Shown here: one piece after another, positions 1 through 7,311 of the stretch
Numbering within the stretch: position 1 is the first letter of the stretch
How the letters are laid out: the number at the start of each line of letters is the position of its first letter
Assembly: GCA_045628925.1 (NCBI GenBank)
Contig: JAZQQF010000043.1
Coordinates: forward strand, 1 to 16,691
Direction of reading: 5' to 3'
DNA from: UBA1774 sp045628925
Lineage (GTDB): Bacteria > Bacillota > Clostridia > Oscillospirales > Oscillospiraceae
Length of the DNA: 16,691 nucleotides
The notes under the pieces: model-generated
The model's input: only the letters and a program-made list of their open reading frames with translations
What the model was told of the DNA's origin: nothing
Database searches by the model: none
Position numbers and translations under genes: made by a program

Positions 1-381
1 GTTCTTGACGCTGCGGACAAGCCCCTTGGCCGTACCGCCGTCATCGCTGCCGACCTGCTTCGCGGCAAGCTCAAGCCCACCTACACTCCCCATGTTGACT
101 GCGGCGATTTCGTCATCGTCATCAATGTCGACAAGGCCCTGCTCACCGGCAAGAAGCTGGACCAGAAGTATTACCGCACCCATTCCGGCTACGCGGGCGG
201 TCTGCATGAGACCAAGTACCGCGACCTGATGGCCAAGCGCCCCGAGTTCGCGTTCGAGCTGGCCGTCAAGGGTATGCTGGGCAAGAACAAGCTGCGCGAC
301 CCTCAGCTGAAGCGCCTGAAGGTCTATGTCGGCAGCGAGCATAAGCACGCCGCCCAGAAGCCCGAAGCTTACCAGGGTTAA
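1..381 (+). CDS. rplM: Ribosomal protein L13 (uL13), 5' end outside window
   Basis: This is the C-terminal 126 residues of large-subunit ribosomal protein L13, which binds 23S rRNA early in 50S assembly. The reading frame is open from base 1 (VLDAADKPLGRTAVIAADLLRGK) to a TAA at 379-381. Family landmarks are visible: the VxDAxxKxLGR-A start of the conserved core, the VDCGDFVIVINVDK segment, GKKLDQKYYRTHSGYAGG and the GMLGKNKLRDPQLKRLKVY segment. The usual length is about 142-147 residues, so roughly 16-20 N-terminal residues lie before the window. It is followed after 14 nt by rpsI, the standard bacterial rplM-rpsI arrangement, and both are probably co-transcribed. Nothing unusual was seen. 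Confidence 0.97.
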   Translation, partial: VLDAADKPLGRTAVIAADLLRGKLKPTYTPHVDCGDFVIVINVDKALLTGKKLDQKYYRTHSGYAGGLHETKYRDLMAKRPEFAFELAVKGMLGKNKLRDPQLKRLKVYVGSEHKHAAQKPEAYQG

Positions 382-395
382 GGAGGAAAAGAACG

Positions 396-800
396 ATGTA
401 TACCAGCAAAAAGGAATATAAGTATGGCACCGGCCGCCGCAAGAGCAGCGTTGCCAGAGTGCATCTTTTCCCCAATGGCACCGGCGCCATCACCATCAAT
501 GGCCGTGATATCGACGGTTACTTCGGCCTCGAGACCCTGAAGCTCCTCGTCCGTCAGCCCCTGAACACCGTTGACCTGCTCGGCAAGGTCGACATCGTGG
601 CCACCGTTTCCGGCGGCGGCGTTTCCGGCCAGGCCGGCGCCATCCGTCACGGCGTTGCCCGCGCCCTGCTCCAGCTGGACGCCAACTATCGCGGCGCTCT
701 GAAGGCCGCCGGTTTCCTGACCCGCGACCCCAGAATGAAGGAACGCAAGAAGTACGGTCTCAAAGCCGCCCGTCGTGCGCCGCAGTTCAGCAAGCGCTGA
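396..800 (+). CDS. rpsI: Ribosomal protein S9 (uS9)
   Basis: Small-subunit ribosomal protein S9, whose C-terminal tail reaches the tRNA in the P site. The 134-residue product has the family's expected length and landmarks: YGTGRRKSSVARV near the N terminus, GAITINGRDIDGYF, the VSGGGVSGQAGAIRHGVARALL block and the basic C-terminal tail ending RRAPQFSKR. The ATG at 396 is preceded by AAGGAGG at 380-386, which overlaps the stop of rplM. The spacing to the ATG is about 9 nt. It is the last gene of the ribosomal operon, and a strong intrinsic terminator starts about 35 nt after the stop. Confidence 0.98.
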   Translation: MYTSKKEYKYGTGRRKSSVARVHLFPNGTGAITINGRDIDGYFGLETLKLLVRQPLNTVDLLGKVDIVATVSGGGVSGQAGAIRHGVARALLQLDANYRGALKAAGFLTRDPRMKERKKYGLKAARRAPQFSKR

Positions 801-834
801 TCTCGAACAAAACGACCGCATATATGCAGAAAAG

Positions 835-865
835 ATCCCGGAATCCATCGGATTCCGGGATTTTT
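835..865 (+). terminator. Intrinsic terminator of rplM-rpsI
   Basis: A perfect 12-bp stem (ATCCCGGAATCC at 835-846, GGATTCCGGGAT at 850-861) with a 3-nt loop is followed by a T run at 861-865. An A-rich stretch (829-833) lies on the other side, so the element can also act on minus-strand transcripts arriving from the calpain-like gene. Confidence 0.93.
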
Positions 866-1011
866 GCACCTTTTGTGCGATCCGATCCTGACGGGATCTG
901 CACAGCAATGCTCCCTTCATCTTCGACAGTGCTCTTATTTCACTGTCTCTCATGAAGGGAGCATATCCGTGGGGAAGCGCGGCGATCGCGATATTCCCGT
1001 ATGTACCTGAA
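866..1011. repeat. 3' intergenic region with a 57-nt imperfect palindrome
   Basis: The stretch between the rpsI terminator and the end of the calpain-like gene holds a long hairpin. Outer arms ATGCTCCCTTCAT (908-920) and ATGAAGGGAGCAT (952-964) are perfectly complementary over 13 bp. Inner arms GACAGTG (925-931) and CACTGTC (941-947) are complementary over 7 bp, with a 9-nt loop. Two weaker hairpins precede it: GCAC at 866-869 with GTGC at 875-878, and GATCC at 884-888 with GGATC at 894-898. Neither side of the long hairpin has a clear T tract, so a simple terminator role is not obvious. It may protect or process the 3' end of the minus-strand transcript, or be a small palindromic repeat element. 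Confidence 0.7.
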
Positions 1012-3198
1012 TCAGTTCGGGCCGCTCATCTTGGGGCCGTCGTCCTTCACGCCAGCCTGCGCCTGCTTGACGGCGGCGTCCTTCTGCTTCGCAGGAGCGA
1101 TCTGCTGGTTGCTCTTCTGCAGCTCTTTCTGGATCCGATTCATCAGGTTCGTGGTGGAAGTCGAGTAGGCGGCTTCCTCCAGCTGCTCGGTATTAGCGAA
1201 CAGCTTCGCGAAGGAAGGCGTATTGATGAAATCTTCCTTCTTCATTTGCTGCTCCCTCGGGAGCTTCAGCTTCTGGTTGAAGCCGCTGGCGATCTTCTGG
1301 GCGACCACGCCCTTCAGCCGGCTGTTGTAGGATTCCGTCGGGTTGGTCAGAACATCGACCGACATCGTTTCGCTCAGCGCCACAATAGCGTCCGCGATGG
1401 CGATGCGGTTCGCACGGGTCGTATTGGCTTCTTTGTTGGTCGTGTAGGTTTTATAAGCGAACGCAGCCTGATAGGCTTTGTCCATCTGCTCTTTAATGGT
1501 TTGCACGGAGGCGGTCTTGCTGTTCAGGGACGTTTTCAGTTCGGTGACGGTGCGCCGCAGATCGGTGAACTGGCGGCTGTTTTTGAAGACCCGGAGGAAG
1601 AAGCTGTCCTGTGCGTTCAGCGCCGCGTCCAGTTTGTCCACGATCTGCTTGTAGTTATCCTTGACCGTCTGGATATCCCGCGTTTTGTAAACGTCCTTCA
1701 CCTTGCTGATGCGGCAGTCGGTAAACGTTTCGGCATAGTCTTTGAAGCTCATCGTAAACTCTGCGCCGGCCTGCCCCTTTTCATTGTGCGGATTCCGCAG
1801 GGTGATCTCTTTGCTTTGCATATCAATGCCCATGATGCCATAGGCATGGTTGTAGTAAACGCCGTGCGCCACGATATCGCTATCCGTTTTAGTGGGATCC
1901 GGATGACCGCAGCCGAGGATGCCGCCTTCTTCCATGAGGTCGTGCATCTGCTGCATCTGCGCATCGATATTGTTCGGCTGGATCGCCATACTGGTGGATT
2001 CATTGACCTGATCGCCCAGAAGCATTTCGGCAAACCCGGTGATGGAGCCGCCTTCCATGGAATACAGGACCGCGTCCTTTGCATCCGCCTGGATCAGCTC
2101 CGCGTCGACTGCTTTGCCCAGACCCGAATTGGCAAATGCGGTCTCCAGCATAATGGTCCAGAGCGCGCCCCGCGAGCCTCTTGCTTCATATTCACGGACG
2201 ATCTGTTCCTTGGGGACCGTGACATAGACCGGCTCCTGCGGCTTGCTGCCCACCCGGGGCTTGAAGAAGCGGCAGGTCACGGATCTTCCGTCCTGGCTTT
2301 CCTTCATGCTTTCGCGGATGAGGTTCGGCGCCTGTCTGGTGACCGTATTCAGAACCGTGTGCAAAAAGCAGTTGCCGATATTGCCCTGTCTGACGTCTTC
2401 CGGCGAAGGATCGTGCGGGAACAGCTTCAGCTTGCTCAGGTCATTGGTCTTGCTGCCGGTCGCCATGTATCTCGCGCCATCCACAGCATCCGCGGCCACA
2501 TCCCCGACATAATTGACAAAGTCCTTACCGAGCTTCCTGGCTTTGTTGAACATACCGGTCAAAAAGCCCGTGTTTTCCGGTTGCTTCGGTGCTTCCGGCT
2601 GTTCCGGTTGTTTCGGCTCTTTTCTGCGGATATCCGACTTCACAACGATCACCCGGTCATCCTGCTGCGCAGCCCGGTATTCCGCCGTGTTCAGATCCAG
2701 ACTGCCCTCTACCGGCTGGCGCAGATGATGATCGGCGATCTGCGCGATCCATGCCGCTTCGATCAGGCTCGTATCATCTTCGGGGTATGCAAAATCGTCG
2801 ATCACCCCTTTCAGCAGACGCTGCGCTGCCGCCGCGGATTGCACGATGGTATTCAGCAGCTCCGTTTCCTGCTCGACCTCCTCTTCGTTCGTGGAGTGCT
2901 GCACAAAGGCGGAATAGCGTCTCAGGCTGCCGTCAAGCGCACGAAACTGGTCTCGCGCTTCATTGAGATCCCGCAGCTGCGCCGCCCGCTTATCCTTCAG
3001 CTCCTGTTCCGGGTCTGCGGCATTCGAGACCTGCTGATACTGTGCCAGAAATTCCGGCGTGATCTCCGAATTTTTCATGCGATCGATCAGCGTGCCTAAC
3101 TTGCTCAGAACGGAAAACTTCATGATATCCGATAAGAGCCTATCGGCCACGTTTTTCATATTGTGGTCTGCGATGATGTTCTCATGCAACTGATCCAT
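1012..3198 (-). CDS. Calpain-like (C2 family) cysteine protease, 728 aa
   Basis: The central part matches the calpain CysPc protease core. RQGNIGNCFLHTVLNTV (residues 270-286) carries the oxyanion Gln271 and nucleophile Cys277. GALWTIMLETAFA (344-356) is the calpain LW..LLEKAYA segment, and SMEGGSITGF lies at 380-389. HAYGIMGID (His451) and ITLRNPHNE (Asn469) complete the Cys-His-Asn triad. Around the core are a helical N-terminal part (1-190), a Pro/Glu/Gln-rich linker (194-209), a helical C-terminal module (about 500-690) and a polar tail. No signal peptide or membrane segment is seen, so it is cytosolic or leaves by a non-Sec route. The ATG at 3198 follows AAAGGAG at good spacing. Base use appears less GC-rich than in its neighbours (by eye). 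The C-terminal module resembles that of the divergent 1232-aa protein. The family call is firm. Substrate, activation and calcium dependence are unknown, and no EF-hand was recognised. Confidence 0.88.
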   Translation of the reverse strand: MDQLHENIIADHNMKNVADRLLSDIMKFSVLSKLGTLIDRMKNSEITPEFLAQYQQVSNAADPEQELKDKRAAQLRDLNEARDQFRALDGSLRRYSAFVQHSTNEEEVEQETELLNTIVQSAAAAQRLLKGVIDDFAYPEDDTSLIEAAWIAQIADHHLRQPVEGSLDLNTAEYRAAQQDDRVIVVKSDIRRKEPKQPEQPEAPKQPENTGFLTGMFNKARKLGKDFVNYVGDVAADAVDGARYMATGSKTNDLSKLKLFPHDPSPEDVRQGNIGNCFLHTVLNTVTRQAPNLIRESMKESQDGRSVTCRFFKPRVGSKPQEPVYVTVPKEQIVREYEARGSRGALWTIMLETAFANSGLGKAVDAELIQADAKDAVLYSMEGGSITGFAEMLLGDQVNESTSMAIQPNNIDAQMQQMHDLMEEGGILGCGHPDPTKTDSDIVAHGVYYNHAYGIMGIDMQSKEITLRNPHNEKGQAGAEFTMSFKDYAETFTDCRISKVKDVYKTRDIQTVKDNYKQIVDKLDAALNAQDSFFLRVFKNSRQFTDLRRTVTELKTSLNSKTASVQTIKEQMDKAYQAAFAYKTYTTNKEANTTRANRIAIADAIVALSETMSVDVLTNPTESYNSRLKGVVAQKIASGFNQKLKLPREQQMKKEDFINTPSFAKLFANTEQLEEAAYSTSTTNLMNRIQKELQKSNQQIAPAKQKDAAVKQAQAGVKDDGPKMSGPN

Positions 3199-3316
3199 TT
3201 TATTCTCTCCTTTGCGATCTGTCTTGCAGGATGTCTTTCTCTCTCGAAAGGAATACCCGAAAAGGGGCCAAAAGGTTTCACGGCGATTTCGGTATGCTTA
3301 TCAAATCAGATACAGT

Positions 3317-3345
3317 ATTATATCGCGCGGACCGCGTGAAAACAA
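3317..3345 (-). promoter_or_regulatory. Predicted sigma-A promoter of the calpain-like gene
   Basis: On the minus strand the -10 box is a perfect TATAAT (3322 to 3317). The -35 box is TTGTTT (3345 to 3340), and the spacer is exactly 17 nt. Transcription would start near 3310, giving a leader of about 110 nt before the ATG at 3198. The leader contains two CCTTTT repeats and a small CTTTC/GAAAG hairpin of unknown importance. Confidence 0.6.
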
Positions 3346-3361
3346 GACATAATTCAGATTT

Positions 3362-3382
3362 GCGCCGATGAGACTTCGGCGC
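3362..3382. promoter_or_regulatory. Inverted repeat between the two divergent promoters
   Basis: GCGCCGA (3362-3368) and TCGGCGC (3376-3382) form a perfect 7-bp dyad with a 7-nt spacer, placed between the -35 boxes of the two divergent promoters. It could be an operator shared by both genes. No regulator can be named, and a chance dyad is possible in GC-rich DNA. Confidence 0.35.
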
Positions 3383-3424
3383 GCAGCAGGTCCTGTCATT
3401 TTTTGCCCGGCAGGTAACTTTTTC

Positions 3425-3453
3425 TTGTGTGTGACCGGTTTTCAGGATATAAT
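3425..3453 (+). promoter_or_regulatory. Predicted sigma-A promoter of the 1232-aa gene
   Basis: A perfect -10 TATAAT (3448-3453) has a 17-nt spacer to a -35 TTGTGT (3425-3430). Transcription would start near 3459-3461, about 36 nt before the start codon. An ATG at 3461 opens a nine-codon frame (MKIYDPEQE) that ends at 3488-3490, just before the start of the large gene. The AGGAG at 3483-3487 that serves as the large gene's ribosome binding site lies within the last two codons of this mini-frame. Confidence 0.65.
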
Positions 3454-3496
3454 CAGAAACATGAAAATTTACGATCCTGAACAGGAGTGAACAGAA

Positions 3497-6400
3497 ATGC
3501 CGGTAGATAAAGAACGGCTGCGTACGCTGGTCTTTGCGCACTATGAACGCGAAGTCCGGGCGGAGGCCAAATGGGATGAAGGACGGAAGCAGCGGGAGCT
3601 GGAACGCCTCAAGTCGGTGTATGACGAGCGGATGAAGCAGGAAACGGCGGGCGAATTCTGCTATTTCAACCGTCTGGAAGGAGACGAGCTGGAAGCCGAA
3701 CTTGCGCGGTATGCGCAGGATTCCAGCCGGGCGGTCACGGATCGCTTTGACGATTATGGGATGTGGCGGGAAGCGGACGAGAAATTCCACCGCATCCACG
3801 ATACCCCGGCGGAAAGCTTTATGAGGGGCCTGTACGACAGCAGGCCGGACGAGACGGATCTGCTCATGCACTTCAGCCCGGATTCGTATGACGGGCAGTT
3901 CCGGGCGCTGCAGGACGAGATCAACGCCATTGTGATCCCCGTGCCGGACGGGCTGGAGCCTGCCGCCATCCGCTATGCCGTTCTGGGTATGTTCCTGCAC
4001 GGAGATAAGGCGCTGGCCGACAGCTACCAGCAGGCGCAGAAGCAGAGCGAAGGCGGCTCCTCCCTCTGGGACGTGAAGGATCCGGCGGACGCCGCACGGG
4101 CGAATTTCTTCACCAACGTGATCGGTCAGGGCGAAAACCGGGCCAATATGCACTTCAACCGCTTTGCGGTCCCGTCGGCGCGCCGCAGCGTGCAGCAGAT
4201 GGTGCAGCAGTATCCGCAGGGCGGGCGGGAGGAACTGGCGCAGGCGGTGTTCTATTCCTTCGACGTCTGCCTGAACCGCATTTCCAGCACGCTCTATAAG
4301 GGCGGGCAGATGAACTTTTTCTGCGCAAAGACCCTGAAGGACTGCCTTGACCTGCTGGATAAGGAGCCGCTGAAGGGGCTGGCAGAGATCCCCGAGGAGC
4401 GGCGCAATCGGGCTGCGTTCTACATCGCAGAGCAGGAAAACTGGGTGGAACAGGAGGCGCTGCGGAAGGAACTGGTGGAAAGCCTTGCGGCGCCGTCTTT
4501 CCGGAACTCTCCGGCGAAGCCCATGGCCGACCCGGCCTTCCGGGCCAAGGCCGAGCGCTTCCTTGCGCTGCAGTACATCCAGAAGAGCAGCGCCAATGAG
4601 AGCAGTATGCTCTATACGGCCATGACCGCCGATGCGGAGGAAAAGACGCAGGAAATCCTGGCCAGGCGCGAACTGGGCTATTACGAATCCCTGATGGGGG
4701 CGGATCGCGAAGCCTTCATCGAGACCATCATCGAGCAGCGGATCCGCCCGGAGACGGAGGAATATGCGAAGCTGTTTGAGATGGACACGGGAGACGCCAT
4801 CAGGCTGCTGGAGCGGATCACGAGTCCGACGGTCCCGGGCGGCTATAACCGCTATCTGGTTCCGCTCACCGAGAACCTGCTCCGCGGCTTTTCGGACTTT
4901 GTCGCCACGCATCCCGAGCAGCGATATGCCGAAAGCTGCGCAAAGATGCAGGACGCGGTCAGCGCGTATGAACGCCTGCACAGGACCGAGGGATTGGAAC
5001 TGGATGATCTTGACAGGCTGCTGCCCGCGGTGACGGCGGTGTATGACGCCCTCGAGCGGGAAATGCCGAAGGACACCGAGCGGGTCCGGATGCAGCCTGC
5101 GGAACAGAACGCCGCAAACCGGCTGCTGGATCTCAGCGGTTCCTGCAGGCTGATCCGGGATCTCCTTCCGGGGACGCACAGGGAGCACGCACGGGATCTG
5201 GAGCTGTTCCAAGCGATGGAGGCTAAGGGCGTGCAGCTGCCCGAGGTCTGCCGGAGGGCGAAGATGACCCCGGCGGAAAAGCGGGAGCTTGCCCGCGCCG
5301 CGGAGAATGCGCGGGAACTGACGGCGGAGGAGCAGGCTGCCGAAGCGTGGTTTACGTCCTTCACGGAGGAGCTGCGGCAGCGGGGCATCTCCTATGAAAA
5401 TCCCCTGTCCCTCAGCTTTGTGAAGATCCTCAACCCGCAGTTCGATCAGAACGCCTTCGTGGCCATGGCCGACGGGGCGAACACGGTGGAAGCCGCCCAG
5501 CAGGTGCTGCGCACCGGGGCGACCGTCAGCCTTTCGGCGTTCCTGCCCGCCTCGCTGCGGGGCATGATGCCCTATCAGGGTGACGATTACGCGGGCTTCC
5601 TGCATGATTCCCTGCAGGACCCGGCGCAGCTCGGCACGGCGGAGAAGCTGCAGCTTTACCGGCTGGCGCAGGAGCATCGCCTCTATCTGGAGCATCCGTC
5701 CATGGAGCCGGACGCCAGCTGCAATTTCTGCTTTGCAAAGGTTGCGGAGAATGGGACCGCGCAGCTGACGGGTTATGTGGGCGAACTGCACGTGAATACG
5801 ATGCATGACCCGGCGACCTATCAGGAAGCGGACTGGCAGGATCTGGAGGAACACGGCTTCCGGCGGGATGAGATCGCGGCGGTCCGGCGTGTGGGCGAGC
5901 GGCTTGCCATGGTCAAGTCCTACATGGGCTCCACGTTCTCTAACTGCATCTCTCTGCTGGATGACCAGAAGGACGCCCCGATCGGCGCACCGGGCGACGA
6001 TCCGGCGAAGGCAGCGGCCCGGAAGGAACGCCGGACGAAACGGCTGACCGAACAGCAGGAAAAGGTCAACCGGAGCACCGTGTGGTACCGGTTCGGCAAC
6101 CGGGTCACGGGGCGGGCCATGGAGCATCCCGACTGGTTCGCCACGGAGGCGGGCCGGAAACAGCAGAGTACGCTGGCGAAGGCGAGCGTCACGCCGGAGA
6201 TGCTGCGCACCCCGGCGGAGACGGAGCAGCTGTCGCAGGATTTCACCAACTGCGAGGAATGCGCCAGCTTTGAAAAGAAGCTCATGCGGCGCTTCGAGGT
6301 CCGCTCCATGCAGGAGCTGCCTTTCGACCGGATCACGGACGCCGCGGGGCAGACCTTCGGCCCCGGCCCGGATTATGAGACCATGAACCGGCTCTACCGG

Positions 6401-7195
6401 GCGGCGGAGCAGGGCGACGTCATCCGCGTTGACGCATCGGAGCTGATCTATGTGGGCAGCGCGGACACCTTTGTCAGGGCGGCGCCTCTTGAGCGCTATG
6501 CGCAGCGGGCGGATGCGCTGCTGAAAGCGCTGCTGGATACGGATTCCGCCTTCTCCTCGGATACGGAAAGCTATACGAATCTCCGGGAGAAGCTGCTGAC
6601 GATCCCGGGCGAGCTGCGCAATCTGAAAAACTCTCCCAACAACGCCGACCGGGGCTATCGGGGCGTGGCGCAGGTGCTGCAAAGCGTGGTGGAGCTGGGC
6701 AAGACCTATCAGAACACCCATGCCGGTCTCACGAAGCTGAGCGCCCGGCAGATCGACCGGCTCTCGGTCATTGCGGGCCTGCAGAAGCTGGCCGAAGAGG
6801 CGGCGGACGAAGTGGACACGCCCGACGGACGGGTCTATGACGTGGCCTTCAAGATCACGCTGGAGCAGGCGGCGGCGCAGGCCGGAAGCGCACGGAATCC
6901 GGGCTTTGCCGGCGGGAAACGGGCGCTTCTGAACTACGACACGCTGAAGGAAGCGGTCGCCGCGCTGGTCACCACCGACACCACGTTCTCGGAGATGATG
7001 GCCGCCTCGTCGCCGGACGATGTGCAGCATCTGCTGCAGGCGAAGCCCGGCATGGCGGAACGGGCCTACGCGGCGTTCCGGAACCGCGTCCGTCCTGCGG
7101 CGCCGAAACAGGAGCTGCAGCCGCCGGAGATCCCGCAGGTAAAACCGGAACCGCTGGTCCGCGGTCCGGGTAGCGGCCCGTCCGCCCATTCCTGA
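3497..7195 (+). CDS. Large orphan protein, 1232 aa, partner of the calpain-like gene
   Basis: I do not recognise a named domain. The product is predominantly charged and apparently helical, without signal peptide or membrane segment, so probably cytosolic or exported by a non-Sec route. The N terminus (1-50) is rich in Glu, Arg and Lys. Two CxxC pairs occur at Cys742/Cys745 and Cys919/Cys922. A basic patch (about 838-855) follows a DDQKDAPIGAPGDDPAK loop. Residues about 985-1190 resemble the C-terminal module of the calpain-like protein: 9 of 19 residues are identical without gaps between 1001-1019 here and 516-534 there, and further anchors follow at TNLR (1027-1030) and KTY (1069-1071). The end (about 1198-1232) is a Pro/Gln-rich tail. 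The ATG at 3497 follows AGGAG by 9 nt. Divergence from the protease through a shared 298-bp region suggests joint function as partner, scaffold or substrate. That function is inference. Confidence 0.85.
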   Translation: MPVDKERLRTLVFAHYEREVRAEAKWDEGRKQRELERLKSVYDERMKQETAGEFCYFNRLEGDELEAELARYAQDSSRAVTDRFDDYGMWREADEKFHRIHDTPAESFMRGLYDSRPDETDLLMHFSPDSYDGQFRALQDEINAIVIPVPDGLEPAAIRYAVLGMFLHGDKALADSYQQAQKQSEGGSSLWDVKDPADAARANFFTNVIGQGENRANMHFNRFAVPSARRSVQQMVQQYPQGGREELAQAVFYSFDVCLNRISSTLYKGGQMNFFCAKTLKDCLDLLDKEPLKGLAEIPEERRNRAAFYIAEQENWVEQEALRKELVESLAAPSFRNSPAKPMADPAFRAKAERFLALQYIQKSSANESSMLYTAMTADAEEKTQEILARRELGYYESLMGADREAFIETIIEQRIRPETEEYAKLFEMDTGDAIRLLERITSPTVPGGYNRYLVPLTENLLRGFSDFVATHPEQRYAESCAKMQDAVSAYERLHRTEGLELDDLDRLLPAVTAVYDALEREMPKDTERVRMQPAEQNAANRLLDLSGSCRLIRDLLPGTHREHARDLELFQAMEAKGVQLPEVCRRAKMTPAEKRELARAAENARELTAEEQAAEAWFTSFTEELRQRGISYENPLSLSFVKILNPQFDQNAFVAMADGANTVEAAQQVLRTGATVSLSAFLPASLRGMMPYQGDDYAGFLHDSLQDPAQLGTAEKLQLYRLAQEHRLYLEHPSMEPDASCNFCFAKVAENGTAQLTGYVGELHVNTMHDPATYQEADWQDLEEHGFRRDEIAAVRRVGERLAMVKSYMGSTFSNCISLLDDQKDAPIGAPGDDPAKAAARKERRTKRLTEQQEKVNRSTVWYRFGNRVTGRAMEHPDWFATEAGRKQQSTLAKASVTPEMLRTPAETEQLSQDFTNCEECASFEKKLMRRFEVRSMQELPFDRITDAAGQTFGPGPDYETMNRLYRAAEQGDVIRVDASELIYVGSADTFVRAAPLERYAQRADALLKALLDTDSAFSSDTESYTNLREKLLTIPGELRNLKNSPNNADRGYRGVAQVLQSVVELGKTYQNTHAGLTKLSARQIDRLSVIAGLQKLAEEAADEVDTPDGRVYDVAFKITLEQAAAQAGSARNPGFAGGKRALLNYDTLKEAVAALVTTDTTFSEMMAASSPDDVQHLLQAKPGMAERAYAAFRNRVRPAAPKQELQPPEIPQVKPEPLVRGPGSGPSAHS

Positions 7196-7245
7196 TCGGA
7201 ACACGGAAAACGCGCAGGCGTGACCCGTCTGCGCCGGAGTTCTCT

Positions 7246-7280
7246 AAGCCCCCGGAAAACGCAAGGTTTCCGGGGGCTTT
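7246..7280 (+). terminator. Intrinsic terminator after the 1232-aa gene
   Basis: AAGCCCCCGGAAA (7246-7258) pairs perfectly over 13 bp with TTTCCGGGGGCTT (7267-7279) around an 8-nt loop, followed by a T-rich stretch. It lies between convergent genes and may act in both directions. A weaker upstream hairpin, GCGCAG (7212-7217) with CTGCGC (7229-7234), precedes it. Confidence 0.88.
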
Positions 7281-7311
7281 CTGTATCCTTATGCGGTTTG
7301 CCTGCGGGACG

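Noticed and set aside
952..3099. 715-codon open frame on the plus strand opposite the calpain-like gene
   Set aside because: Shadow frame: the minus-strand protein has a full catalytic triad and a good ribosome binding site, while this translation has no recognisable domain and shadow-type composition.
3199..3310. Riboswitch in the leader of the calpain-like gene
   Set aside because: The roughly 110-nt leader has only short weak hairpins and no recognisable riboswitch core or terminator-antiterminator pair.
3278..7204. 1308-codon open frame on the minus strand opposite the 1232-aa gene
   Set aside because: It is even longer than the real gene, but its product is extremely rich in Arg, His, Leu and Pro, as expected for the antisense of GC-rich coding DNA. 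The plus frame has a promoter with perfect TATAAT, a ribosome binding site and a terminator.
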